Positions 19,777 through 31,326 of a stretch of DNA of 64,000 nucleotides are shown in pieces. The DNA is taken from the NCBI RefSeq assembly GCF_002127325.2, contig NC_035436.2:27091854-27155853 (forward strand), written 5' to 3'. The translations under genes and the position numbers were made by a program. Source of the stretch: Helianthus annuus (taxonomy: Eukaryota; Streptophyta; Magnoliopsida; Asterales; Asteraceae). The notes under the pieces are model-generated. The model was not told the DNA's origin, made no database searches, and was given only the letters and a program-made list of their open reading frames with translations. How positions within the stretch are numbered: position 1 is the stretch's first letter; the number at the start of each line of letters is the position of its first letter.

Positions 19777-20970
19777 CTATTCATTAGAATTTAGGCTATC
19801 CCTTGATGAGTTGGTACTCATATTGGTCTTATTAGGAGAACATGATGGGCAGGTTCCAGGAGGGTGTTTCCTATATTGACAAATTTTATACTGTGCCTCC
19901 GGACTTGATCTGACTGAACCAGTTTCTAACAAATTAATCTTGCTATTTAAAAATTTTATCGCTGCATCTGGTGATTTTCGGGCCGGAGCAATCATAACTG
20001 GAGAATTTTTATATTCTCCTCCATAAGTTCTGAATGGTTTTTTAAGAGTAGATTCCATTCCCTGAATTACTACTCTTATCCCAATAGCCCTTCTGTAGTG
20101 AATATCATTTTCATTAAAGTTTGTAAATTCTTTTCTTTTGGAATCGATTTTGCAGGAAAATGCTTGACATTTTTCAAGACGTATAAAATGATAAGCAGGG
20201 TAATAGTAATCATTGAAAAAATCTGGTCCTGCAGATAAAAACTTTAGAGCTAAAGTATCTCTAGGGGTCATGGTTGGGTTATTTTGATAACAATTTTTCA
20301 CTGAAATTATTACCCATCTTGGTAAATCTGATAATTCAGGAAAATCAGGTGAGGTAAGATAAATCATGTTTATGGCACCAAAATCGTACCAATATCTGAT
20401 CTCATCTGCTGGTGATCCTTGCAGATAATTTAATCTAGGGTATACCCCTGTGAAATCAACATACCTTGACTCAGTTTGAGCAAGGCTGTATAGTTCTATC
20501 ATTTTATTCCTTTGTCTAGCAACAGGATCTAATAAAAAAGGTTGTTGTTGGGGAGGAATCTGTGGTTGGAGAACTTTTCCAAAAGTGGTTGTTTTATCTG
20601 AATGAGGTTTAAAAGAAAATTTTTCTCTTACCTCTTCTTCAATGTCTGGAGCATTTTCCATCACATGATCTCCAGAAGAAGTAGATGGAATATCTGTTTT
20701 TTCTAAAACAAATGACATATCTACTTTTTCTATCATTTGATGTTTTATCATAAGCTTCATCTTCATACTATCGAACTCATACATAGTAACTTTGTTACTT
20801 ATCATCCTGAAGTAGCTTTTCACAAGATTTTTTATTTCTGCAATATGTTCAGGAATGGTTTCGATTATATCTATGAGTTCTCCCATATCGGTTGCAATTT
20901 CTTTAATTGCTTGTATCTGTTCGTCCATCATCTTTAGACGGCTATCAAGTTGTTGTCCTAACTCTTCCAT
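19777..20970 (-). CDS. Transactivator/viroplasmin-like protein, intact ORF (V3)
   Basis: This is the only complete copy of the 397-codon ORF in the window. Residues 1-75 are helical and charged (coiled-coil-like), ~76-125 are a low-complexity Ser/Pro/Gln linker, ~135-330 are a globular region ('RYWYDFGAINMIYLTSPDF', 'RAIGIRVVIQGMEST'), and the Ser/Asn-rich tail has clustered Cys. The ATG at 20968-20970 overlaps the RNase H end by 26 nt. Caulimovirid ORF VI proteins at this position enable translation of polycistronic RNA and form inclusion bodies. That role is inferred by synteny and is not proven by a motif I can name with certainty. Confidence 0.55.
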   Translation of the reverse strand: MEELGQQLDSRLKMMDEQIQAIKEIATDMGELIDIIETIPEHIAEIKNLVKSYFRMISNKVTMYEFDSMKMKLMIKHQMIEKVDMSFVLEKTDIPSTSSGDHVMENAPDIEEEVREKFSFKPHSDKTTTFGKVLQPQIPPQQQPFLLDPVARQRNKMIELYSLAQTESRYVDFTGVYPRLNYLQGSPADEIRYWYDFGAINMIYLTSPDFPELSDLPRWVIISVKNCYQNNPTMTPRDTLALKFLSAGPDFFNDYYYPAYHFIRLEKCQAFSCKIDSKRKEFTNFNENDIHYRRAIGIRVVIQGMESTLKKPFRTYGGEYKNSPVMIAPARKSPDAAIKFLNSKINLLETGSVRSSPEAQYKICQYRKHPPGTCPSCSPNKTNMSTNSSRDSLNSNE

Positions 20971-22927
20971 CTCTAGTCAAGAAATCTGCCAAAACATTTT
21001 TATCAGATTTTATTATTTCAATATCAAAATTATATTCAGATAAAAGGGTTTGCCATCTTATGAGCCTTTTATACTCAGGTTTAGAAGGCAAATTATTCTT
21101 TATAAAAGCTTTTACCTGGGTATTATCAGTTCTTAAAAGAAATTTGTTAGGTAATAGGAAATAATAAAACTTTTGGCAGCTTCTAATAACTGCTAGTAAT
21201 TCTTTTTCATTAATATGATATCTTGTTTCAGTGTCACTAAAAGTCCCTGAACAATATCTACAAATGCTTTCACCAATTTTTTCTTCTTCAGAGTTATAAT
21301 CTATCCTTTTAAGTATCCCACTCCAATAATATTCTGAAGCATCAGTTTCTAAAATTAAATCATCATTTTCTTTGGGTAATTGTAATTTTGGTAACCTTTT
21401 ACAATATTCTTTTATCTTTTTTACTTGTTCTTCTAGACCTTTATCAAAAGTAAATACTTTATCCTTTTTAAGAAGAGCTTGAAAGGGTCTTCTTAAAGCT
21501 GCAAGATTTTCTATAAAATCAGAAGCATAATTTAATATCCCAAGAAAACTTTGAACTTGTTTTTTATCAGTCAATTTATTTGGGAAGGCAGTTATTTTTT
21601 CCAAAATATGGCTTTGAAGTTCTATCCCCTGGCCATCTATCTTCATTCCCAAAAAAATCTATAGTTTCTTGTAACAAACTAGTTTTTTTTTCTGAAAGAG
21701 CTAATCCATGTTTCATACATAAATCTGTAAAAATGTCAAGATGTTTTAAATGTGAATTAATATCATCTGATAGAATTAGGATATCATCTATATATACAAA
21801 AATAAAGTCATAGTTTCGAAATATAATATCCATTTTTCTTTGAAATATTTGAGGAGCATTTTTTAATCCAAAAGGCATTACAAGCCATTCATATTGCCCT
21901 TGAGGAGTAGAAAATGCTGTGTAGGCAATACTATCAGGATGCATTTTTATTTGCCAAAATCCACTTTTGCAATCAAATTTTGAAAATATCTTTTTGTTTC
22001 TAGTCGAATTTATTAAACTTTCCTTATGAGGTAGAAAATACCCATCAAATACAGTGTTATCATTTAATTTCTTATAATTTATTACCATTCTAGGTTTACC
22101 TCTTGTAACCTCAGCGTGTTTTCTTACTAAGAAGGCAGGAGAGCTGTGTGGGCTATGACTAGCTCTGATCAACTTTAAATCTAGGAGTTCTTTTATCTGG
22201 GACCTAAATTCTTTTTGGTCTTCTGGATTGTATCTCATTGGTTTTACTCTAATCTCCTTATCTTTATCTTTCATTTCTAGTTTTGCTGTTATCTGATTTT
22301 TATCCCAAAATTGTAACGGGTTACTTGTATAACATTGTTTTAACTTATCTTTTATGTTTTCTATATGGTTATCCAATCTTCTTAGATTTACTTGATAATC
22401 TAAGGGTTCTCTTAAGTAATATTCCAAGACCGGTATCCCTTTTTCTAATTTTGGATTTTGTTTGTATCCAATATCACCACGCTGGCTTGCGCGTGTTGTA
22501 AAGTTAATTGGAAATTTTCTTCCATATGCATTTTTTATTCTTTTAACTACTATCAAATGATGACATGGTGTTTTTAGTATAATTTGGTAGGCTACTATAT
22601 CAAAAGTAATTTTGTAAATCTTTCTAAAAAATCATTTCCTAATAATACATCTGATCCAGAATTATAAAAGTAAAATGGTGGACATTTAACCATGTATGAT
22701 CCAATTATTATTATTGGATTTTTTATTCCTCTTTTTAAGGGAACTATAGTTTTTGAAAAGCTAACTCCATTACATGGTGTTAAATCCTCATGATATTCCT
22801 TTGGAAAACAATCTGGTTTACATATACACAATCCTGAGCCACTATCTATATAAGCAGCAAAGTATTCAGCTTTGTAATCTTTATAAGTAATACCTATTGG
22901 GATGTATATGCTTTTAGGGCTTGTCAT
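20945..22927 (-). pseudogene. Viral protease-RT-RNase H polyprotein, two frameshifts (V3)
   Basis: Protease (DSG near residue 28), linker, RT (YIDD at 21783-21794) and RNase H ('LETDASEYYWSG', 'INEKELLAVI', ending 'DFLTRDGRV') are all present in order. A 1-nt loss near 22614 shifts the frame late in the protease. An extra A in a run near 21650-21657 shifts it between RT and RNase H. Complete pol ORFs of caulimovirids are of this size (~650 codons). The mutations differ from those in V2. Confidence 0.85.
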
Positions 22928-23944
22928 TTAGGTATGTAAATCATTTTGCCATTGTATGTAATTTTTAATCCATAGGAGGTTATTTGATATGGTTTTACAT
23001 TTTCTAAGAAAGTTAATCCTAACATTATTTCTAATGAATCGTTTTCATCTTCATTACCTATTAAGAGTCTTAAAGGAATTTTTTCTTCTCCAAACTTTAT
23101 TATGGTTTCTACAGCTTCATTAATTTCATGTAGTTCACCATTAAAGTTTGTGTATTGATTGGGTTCTTCTAATGGATATTTTTGTAAGTATTTACAAATT
23201 TTATGGTTTATATAATTCCCATTAGCACCTGTATCTATTAGCATATTTACTGCCGAAAATCTTTTTCCATTGAAATATTCTCCTTGAATTTTGTAATTCC
23301 TTACATTATCTTCTTTTTCACTAATTACATCATTATATCTACTTGAATTAGTTATTCTTAGAGGATAACTTATTACCTCTTTGTTTGAGAACAACAATCT
23401 AGGGGTTATCTGGTTAGAAGACATCATTGGTTTATCTCGTAAATCAAGACTTAAAGGTCTTGAATCTATTTCTTCTATTTTAGGTAAGGTCGGTATTTGT
23501 ATTTGACAAACATCGTTAAACAAATAAGGAAAATCAATAGTGTCTTTTATACTAAAACATTCAGAATGATGAGTATTTGACACTGCATAAGAAATAGCAT
23601 ATGTAATAGAATAAGGTCTATTTTGTTGTTTAAAGAAATCTTTTCTCTTAAAATCTTAAAGTTTTATCAAAATCTTTATCTTGAATATTATAGGAAATTC
23701 TAGGATAGATATTAAATTTCAGTTTTCCATATTGTAAATTTCCTCTTAATATTCCAAGGCATGCTTCTTCTCTATTTTGTATTCTATTATCCATAACAGC
23801 TAATTCTATAGGGGTATCTATACCTTCTTTAAAGGTGGATTTTATTATTATTTGGATAGCTCCTACATGTACCCATCCCAAAGTGTTTCTTATTTCTGGT
23901 TTTATCTTTTGTAATTTTTCTTGGATATCTTTTTTAGATAATAA

Positions 23945-26405
23945 TGTCACACCCCCAAAATCCACCTGCGGATAACACCCGCTTCGAGGGCGTGACTGAC
24001 CAGGATCCAGCCACCAATTATACTGAATAATTAAGTTGATAACAAAAGTAATACTTACTAACCATAAGATTAGCAAATATCAAGTTCAGAGTTTAAGGTT
24101 TTAAGTTCAAACAGTTAATAAGTAGCGGAAGCATAAGTAAGGCAGTTTAAACAAAGTTCATAATTCAAAATAAGGTAACACCCAACACAAGGGTGAACAG
24201 ACACTACACGTTCCCAAGCAGCAAGCTCCTTCGTCACGGGTTACCTGCAAAGCATGCAGTAAGGGGTCAACAATAATGCTGAGTGAGTTCACTAGTTGTC
24301 CAGTTTTAATTACCAAAAACTTGTTTCACCGGTTAATTTATCCGTTTATACATGCCATGGGGAGCTACCCCAAAAGTTAGCGACTAAACTGTTTTTCCAA
24401 TACCGAACACTAGGTAACCGTTGCGTATCCGCAGGATGCCCCGATGTCAATGTTCTATCATCATTGACGGATGTCTGAGTACATTAGTTCACGACCGATC
24501 CCAAACCAGGGCACGGTGTGAGGCTGGTAAACACCTAAATAGCGCTATCAACTAATAACCCGTTCGCCTGACCCCGGCGACTAATCGGTATTTGTAGTAG
24601 GGACTTGAGTGATAGAGTTTCGTTTAGTGCCGTTAGTTGCAATCCGTATAAACAGTAATTAACCAAAAGGTTTCCCAATACCAGGGAAGGAAAAGTAAGT
24701 TTTGTTCCCAATAACTAGGGAAGGTATGTAAATGGTATCCCCTTTTACCAGGGGATAGGATTGTTTTAGTCTCGTGTCCCAAACCACCGGGACGCATGCT
24801 TTTAAGTTGTGAACTCACCTTGGGTTGCTCGGTAGATTTGGGTTACTTGGTCAAACACGCTGGTCACCACGTCCTAACATGGTTACCGGTATAGGTCAGG
24901 TTCGGTATACAAGCATTCACGTAAAACACATACTGGCACGTAACATACATACAAATAAGCAGTCGTTGGGTTATTGGGCCGGCCTAAACAATTAAGCAGT
25001 CAACAACAACACATAATCCAGTCAACAGATAGCCCAAGTTAACACATATCGGCCCAAAAACCAAAATGGACAGCCCACTCGCAACCAGAAGATCTCGAGT
25101 CGCAACCAGGTGGTCTCGGCTTGTCATGCTGTGGTTGCGAGTCGCAACCGTGGTCTCGAGTTGTCACGTTGTGGTTGCGAGTCGCAACCGTCGTAGTCTC
25201 GAGTCGTAATCGTGCGGTTTCGACTTGTCACGCTTTGGTTGCGAGTCGCAACCGTGTGGTTTCGAGTCGTAATGCCGTGGTTGCGAGTCGGAAACTGTCA
25301 TTTTCATGCACACGTGATGATGCAGAACCATCAGTCCAATTTGTACATATGAAATCAGACCCAGATTAGGAAACAACCAATGAGGTTTCACAAACAACTT
25401 TTCCTAATCTGACCCTTAAACCAAATAGATCAAACTTTGCCATTTTTGAATCTTCAAACCACATTCAAACAAGTTCATCTTACATTCATAGTTTTCTAGG
25501 GTTTTCATGCCAACATAAACACACATTTATGAACCGAAAATCACATATTTTTAACAAGATCATGATGCAAAAACAAGAAAACATACATTATATATCCGAA
25601 ATCTTAAGTTTAGCATCATTATTTTGCAAGGAAACAATGAAGCATAGTATGGTTAGCCATTAACATTCTTAGATCATTATTTGTTAGTCATTTAAACATG
25701 TTATCAAGCTTTGTACACAAGGGTTTTCACATATAGTCAAGTTTCACAAATCATACTAAAAATCATACAAAAACTACTAACCAAGCATTTCTTAGTTCAT
25801 AAGCATTTTATTCATCAAGCATTCAAAGCATCATTCACACAAAATAGGACACTAACCGGTTAGAAGAAGAAGCCGAAAACAAGGAAAAGAACCGAGAAGA
25901 TGGAGTGTCCGAGTTAGTGGTGATGAACTTGTCCGAGTCCTCTTGTCCGAGATCCAAGCTTGAACCGAAAGAGGAAGAAGAGAATGGGTTGTTGTTGAAG
26001 GTTTACTAGAGAATAGGAGAAGTGTGGATGTGTGGTGTAACAAATGAGGGAAATGGGGGAAAGTGGGGGATTTATATACAAGGGGGTTTTCGGGTTGGGC
26101 TTGGGATTTCGGCCCAAGCCGGTTACGGCCCAAAGGCCCACTCGAGACCGAGTGGCCCACTCGCAACCGCCCGGTTGCGAGTCATGGTCTCGACTCACAT
26201 ACATTTATATATAATACGTACATTCAACACACATTAAGCAAATAAAGATCACGTTTCCATTTAATAATATTTATATACACAAAATATTACAAGGTGTTCG
26301 TTCGGAAAAACCTAGAGTGTCACATTATCCCCAAGTTTTAAGAACTTTCGTCCCGAAAGTTAAGGCAGCCACTGCCAAGCTAGCGTGTTTCAACGGGGTG
26401 TCACA
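23945..26405 (-). repeat. 3' LTR of Tekay-1
   Basis: On the plus strand it reads TGTCACACCCCC ... GGGGTGTCACA. TATATAAA on the minus strand (26071-26078) is the likely promoter. Tandem degenerate palindromes of the GGTTGCGAGTCGCAACC type fill 25085-25300, with further copies at ~26140-26200 just upstream of the TATA box. Small ORFs inside it are chance frames. Confidence 0.9.
25085..25300. repeat. Degenerate array of GC-rich palindromes in Tekay LTR
   Basis: About seven imperfect units of 'ggttgcgagtcgcaacc' and 'ggtctcgagt' words, each partly self-complementary. The array recurs at 32467-32680 and in diverged form in Tekay-2 LTRs at 40835-41045 and 48235-48445. Confidence 0.75.
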
Positions 26406-26420
26406 TCATCCCCCCGTTAG
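26406..26420 (-). promoter_or_regulatory. Polypurine tract of Tekay-1
   Basis: The minus strand reads AACGGGGGGATGA directly before the 3' LTR, as expected for the plus-strand primer. It overlaps the polyprotein stop codon. Confidence 0.75.
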
Positions 26421-29400
26421 TTTGGAATTTCGTCCCGAAATTCAGTTATAGCTTCAGTGCTGGGGTTTTCATTTGGGAACAACTGGGGATACTTGGACTT
26501 CATCTGGTCTTCCCGCTCCCAGGTAAACTCTGGGCCGCGTCGTGAGTTCCAACGAACTCGCACAAGGGGTATCTGGCTACGTTTGAGGGTTTTGATCTCT
26601 CGATCCGTGATCTCAATCGGTTCCTCAGTAAAGTGTAGCTGTTCATCAATAGTCAGTTCCTTAAAAGGAATCACAAGTGTTTCATCCGACAAACACTTCT
26701 TCAGGTTAGATACGTGAAATACGTTGTGTACCGCGCTCAGCTCTGCAGGCAGGTTCAATCTATAAGCAACCTTACCGATTTTCTCGGTAATTTCGAATGG
26801 TCCAACATATCGTGGATTCAGCTTGCCTCGTTTACCAAAACGAACCACACCCTTCCAGGGTGAGACTTTAAGTAGAACCCGGTCCCCGACCTGGAATTCT
26901 AGCGGTTTCCTACGCTTGTCAGCGTAGCTTTTCTGACGGTCACGAGCTGCCGCCATGCGTTGCCTGATCTGGGAAATCTTTTCCGTTGTATCTACCACTA
27001 GTTCTGGGCCTGTGAGTTGACTATCACCGACTTCCGCCCAGCAAAGAGGTGATCGGCATTTACGACCGTACAATGCCTCAAAAGGTGCCGCCTGAATGCT
27101 AGTGTGGTAGCTGTTATTGTAGGAGAATTCCACCAGCGGTAGATGCTTCTCCCAGTTCTTGCCAAAATCGATCACACATGCCCTAAGCATGTCTTCCAGG
27201 GTTTGGATGGTGCGTTCAGACTGCCCATCCGTTTGCGGGTGATAAGCGGTGCTCATGTCCAAACGTGAGCCAAAGGATTTGTGCATAGCTTGCCACAATT
27301 CGGAAGTAAAACGAGCGTCTCGGTCGGAAATAATAGAAGTTGGCACCCCGTGCCTGGAGACTACTTCCTTTAAATAGATTTCTGCTAAGGTAGAAAACTT
27401 GTCTGTTTCCTTAATGGCCAAAAAGTGTGCAGACTTAGTCAATCGATCTACTATCACCCAAATAGTGTCATTCCCGCGTTGGGATCTAGGTAGCCCTGTA
27501 ACAAAATCCATGGAAATCTGCTCCCATTTCCACTTCGGGATTTCCGGTTGCTGTAGTAGGCCTGCTGGTTTCTGATACTCGATCTTGACTCTTGCGCAGG
27601 TCAAACATTTGCCAACGTAGGCTGCTATGTGGGCTTTCATGCCAGGCCACCAGTATGTGGTTCTTAAGTCGTGGTACATCTTATCTGAACCAGGATGTAC
27701 TGAATAACGGGACTTATGGGCTTCGTCCATCACAAGCTCTCGTAGATCTCCGTAAAGTGGGACCCAAATGCGCCCTGCCACATAGTAGGCGCCGTCTTCT
27801 TTCTGTTCTAGTTGCTGTCTCGATCCTCGCAGGGACTCAGCCCTGATGTTTTCCGGTTTCAGAGCTTCAATCTGAGCATTTCGAATCTGGGTAGGGAGAC
27901 TAGACTGGATGGTAAGTTGTAATGCTCGCACGCGTTTTGGTATAGTGTCTTTTCGGCTGAGGGCGTCTGCCACAACATTGGCCTTGCCCGGATGATACTT
28001 GATGGCGCATTCATAATCATTCAGAAGTTCGACCCATCGACGTTGTCGCATGTTTAATTCCTTCTGCTTAAAGATATGCTCGAGACTCCTGTGATCGGTG
28101 TAAATGGTGCACTTGGTACCGTACAGGTAATGTCTCCATATCTTAAGCGCAAATATCACTGCTCCTAGTTCCAAGTCGTGTGTTGTGTAGTTCCTTTCGT
28201 GTGTCTTAAGTTGTCGGGATGCATAGGCAATAACTTTCTCGCGTTGCATTAACACGCAACCGAGCCCATGAATAGATGCATCGCAATAAACTAGGAAGTC
28301 GTCAGTGCCTTCAGGCAACGAGAGGATAGGAGCACTACAGAGGTTATCCTTAAGCCTCTGAAAAGCAGATTCCTGTGCTTCATTCCACTTGTAGGTGACG
28401 CCTTTCTGAGTGAGCGTAGTGAGGGGTTGTGCAATCTTTGAGAATCACTGAATGAATCTGCGGTAGTAACCTGCCAATCCCAAGAATTGACGAACTTCAG
28501 TGGGGTCTTAGGGGTAGGCCAATTCTTTATAGAGTCGATCTTAGCCGGGTCGACGTGGATTCCTTCCTTGTTAACCACGTGCCCAAGGAAATGGACTTCT
28601 CGAAGCCAGAAGTCGCATTTCGAGAACTTGGCATACAGTTGCTCATTGCGAAGGAGTTCGAGGATAAGGCGTAGGTGCTGTTCATGCTCTTCCTGACTTT
28701 TCGAGTAAATCAAGATGTCGTCTATAAACACGATCACGAATTTGTCGAGGTAGGGTTTGCACACTCGGTTCATGAGATCCATGAATACCGCACGCGCGTT
28801 GGTCATTCCAAAGGGCATAACGAGGAATTCATAATGACCATAACGAGTTCTGAATGCAGTCTTGGAAATATCTTCACTACGGACCCTTAACTGATGGTAG
28901 CCTGATCGCAGGTCAATCTTGGAATAGTAGCTCGATCCTTGCAACTGATCGAATAGGTCGTCGATTCGAGGGAGAGGGTAACGATTCTTGATGGTGACCT
29001 TGTTCAACTCACGATAGTCAATGCACATTCGGAACGTGCCATCCTTTTTCTTAACAAAGAGTACCGGTGCTCCCCAGGGTGACGAACTAGGACGAATAAA
29101 CCCTTTGTCCAATAGTTCCTGTAGTTGAGTAGAGAGTTCCTTCAATTCTGCGGGGGCTAGACGATAAGGCGCACGAGCTATAGGCGCTGCTCCGGGAGCT
29201 AGCTCGATTTGGAATTCGACTTGACGATGGGGAGGGAGTCCAGGTAGTTCCTCAGGAAATACCTCGGGATAGTCGCGTACTACCGGAAAATCTTCAATCC
29301 TCTTTTCCTTTTCCTGCGTGTTGGTAACAAGTGCTAAGATAGCGGTGTGCCCTTTTCGTAAACACTTCTGGGCCTTCAAGAACGAGATAACGCCGGAGAT

Positions 29401-31034
29401 TTCTCCACCTTTGCCACCTTGTACAATGAGGGGTTTGCCAGAACGGCGAGGAATACGAACTGCTTTCTCTTGACAGAGGATCTCAGCGCGATGCTTGGAT
29501 AACCAATCCATACCAATAACGATGTCGAAGCTTCCAAGAGTAACAGGGAAAAGGTCGATACTAAATGTCTGACCAGACAACTCTAATTTGCAGCCCTTGA
29601 CAACATGTGAGGCCTCGATGTTTCTACCATTAGCTAACTCGACGATATGAGGAGAACTTAGTAACGAAAGCGGACGCTTAAGCTTCTTACTAATACGTAG
29701 GGATACATAACTAGCATCGGCACCGGAATCAAATAACACAGAAACATAACGATCATCGAGTAGGAACTTACCCGTCACGACATTGGGGTCATTCCTTGCT
29801 TCACCAGCTCCAATCACGAAAGCCCTTCCTCTAGCACCATTCCCAGCATTGTTGTTCTGATTGTTGTTCCCAGCTCCCTGATTATTGTTGCGGTTCTGAT
29901 TCAGTTCAGGGCAATCCTTCTTAAAGTGCCCTGTTGCCCCACATTTAAAACATGCTCGGTCGTTTCCCTGCTGCTGTTGCTGTCGAGGTTGTTGCTGATT
30001 CTGTCTTGTTGGGAACTGGCTTCTACAATCCTTGGCTTCGTGCCCCATTTTGTGGCATCGCTGACACTGGCCCTTGTTACATGCCCCATTATGGTGCCTG
30101 TTACACTTGTTGCACTTAGGGTAGCTTCCCCGGTAGCCACCCTGTTGCTGAGTGCCCTTGTTGTTGTCAGCTTTCCTTTGCTGTGCTGGGGCCTGAGTGG
30201 GGTTAGCATCCTTGCCCTGACTTCCTTCCCACTTACGCTTGTTGTCACTAGAAGTTCCGACAGTAGCACTGATCCTTTTGGGCAATCTGCCCTCTTCTAC
30301 GGCCTGATCAGTAAGTTTGTGGGCAAGTCGAACAATCGGCTGAATGGTAGTGTGGTTGGCTGAAGTTACATGGCTTCGAATTTCTGGAGCCAAACCCTTG
30401 ATGTACAGTTCGATTCTTCGATACATAGGTCGAGACATGTTTGGGCAAAGAGCAGCATAGTCATTAGACAGCTTGGTGTAAGTTTCAATTTCCGACCCAA
30501 CCATCTTGAGCTCATAGTACTCATTCTCAAGCTTGTGGATGTCATCCCGGTGACAGTATTCATCCTTAATCATATCCTTGAAATCCTCCCACGCAGTAGC
30601 ATTTGCAGTTTCCAATCCAAACATCTGAATCTGCGCCTTCCACCAAGAAAGTGCGCTTCCTTCAAGCGTAGCAGTAGCAAATTTCACCCAATTTGCAGGG
30701 GGGACATTCGCAAACAGCAAAAACAGCTTCAATTTTCTCAATCCAATGCAGAAGACCTATGGCACCCTCAGTGCCGTTGAAAGGGAGAGGCTTGCAATCC
30801 ATGAAAGTTTTGAAAGTACACACTGGTGGTTGCGCAGGTGCATGCTGACCTATAGGGTGAGAAGCGAAACGTATAGACTTAGAGGCGAAAAGGCGATGTG
30901 GCGGTAGGATCTAAACATCCTAAAACAACGAGCTTACCTATAGGGTGAGCTGCGAAAGCCGCGGCCACTGTGTTGAGCAGGTTAGTGAACTGAGCCTGCG
31001 TCATGTTGATGTTTCCTCTTCCGCGTCCACTCAT
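26417..31034 (-). pseudogene. Gag-Pol polyprotein of Tekay-1, disrupted
   Basis: It has the same domain order as the intact protein at 42182-46567. Lesions relative to that copy are an extra G in a run (six G at 30698-30703), a lost base near 28502-28505, and a TGA at 28445-28447 replacing a Gly codon in the segment between RT and RNase H. The C-terminal 633 codons (26417-28318: RNase H, integrase, chromodomain) and an 816-codon Gag-PR-RT frame (28291-30741) remain open separately. The N-terminal Gag exon (ATG at 31032-31034) is separated by an 88-nt GT-AG interval. Confidence 0.88.
30850..30937 (-). other. Putative intron in gag of Tekay-1
   Basis: This 88-nt, T-rich interval on the minus strand begins GTAAGC and ends CCTATAG. 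Removing it joins the MSGRGRGN-type Gag start (30938-31034, 97 nt) in frame to the downstream Gag. Both ends carry the direct repeat CACCCTATAG, so a duplication-flanked insertion is an alternative. Tekay-2 has an 87-nt equivalent at 46622-46708. Confidence 0.5.
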
Positions 31035-31305
31035 TGTCTTCAAATCAGAAAACGCAGTATGAGTGTGATGCCGTAGAGTAACGAGAATGAGATAGAAAAG
31101 AGAGGTGTATCTATCTAATTAGACATACTAATATGTATAGCAAAACAGGAAACATAAAGTAAGCAAACAAGTAAACACTGTTCCGAGCTATGAGGTCAAA
31201 TGTGTCGACCCTTGCACTTGGAGTGTAGTGTCGTCGCGAGTCACGGGTTATAGTCTGGTTTTCTCCAAAAAGATTTTCCCCTTTTTAAAACCAAGTTCAC
31301 TATAA

Positions 31306-31323
31306 CCAATGGCTCTGATACCA
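31306..31323 (-). promoter_or_regulatory. tRNA-Met primer-binding site of Tekay-1
   Basis: The minus strand reads TGGTATCAGAGCCATTGG, three nt inside the 5' LTR, complementary to initiator tRNA-Met. Confidence 0.9.
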
Positions 31324-31326
31324 ATC

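Noticed and set aside
25121..25397. Small ORFs in the 'gagtcgcaacc' array (also at 32503-32779)
   Set aside because: Low-complexity translations of the LTR palindrome array.
26022..26245. Two plus-strand ORFs of 60-71 codons (repeated at 33404-33627)
   Set aside because: Antisense to the LTR promoter area, short, low complexity.
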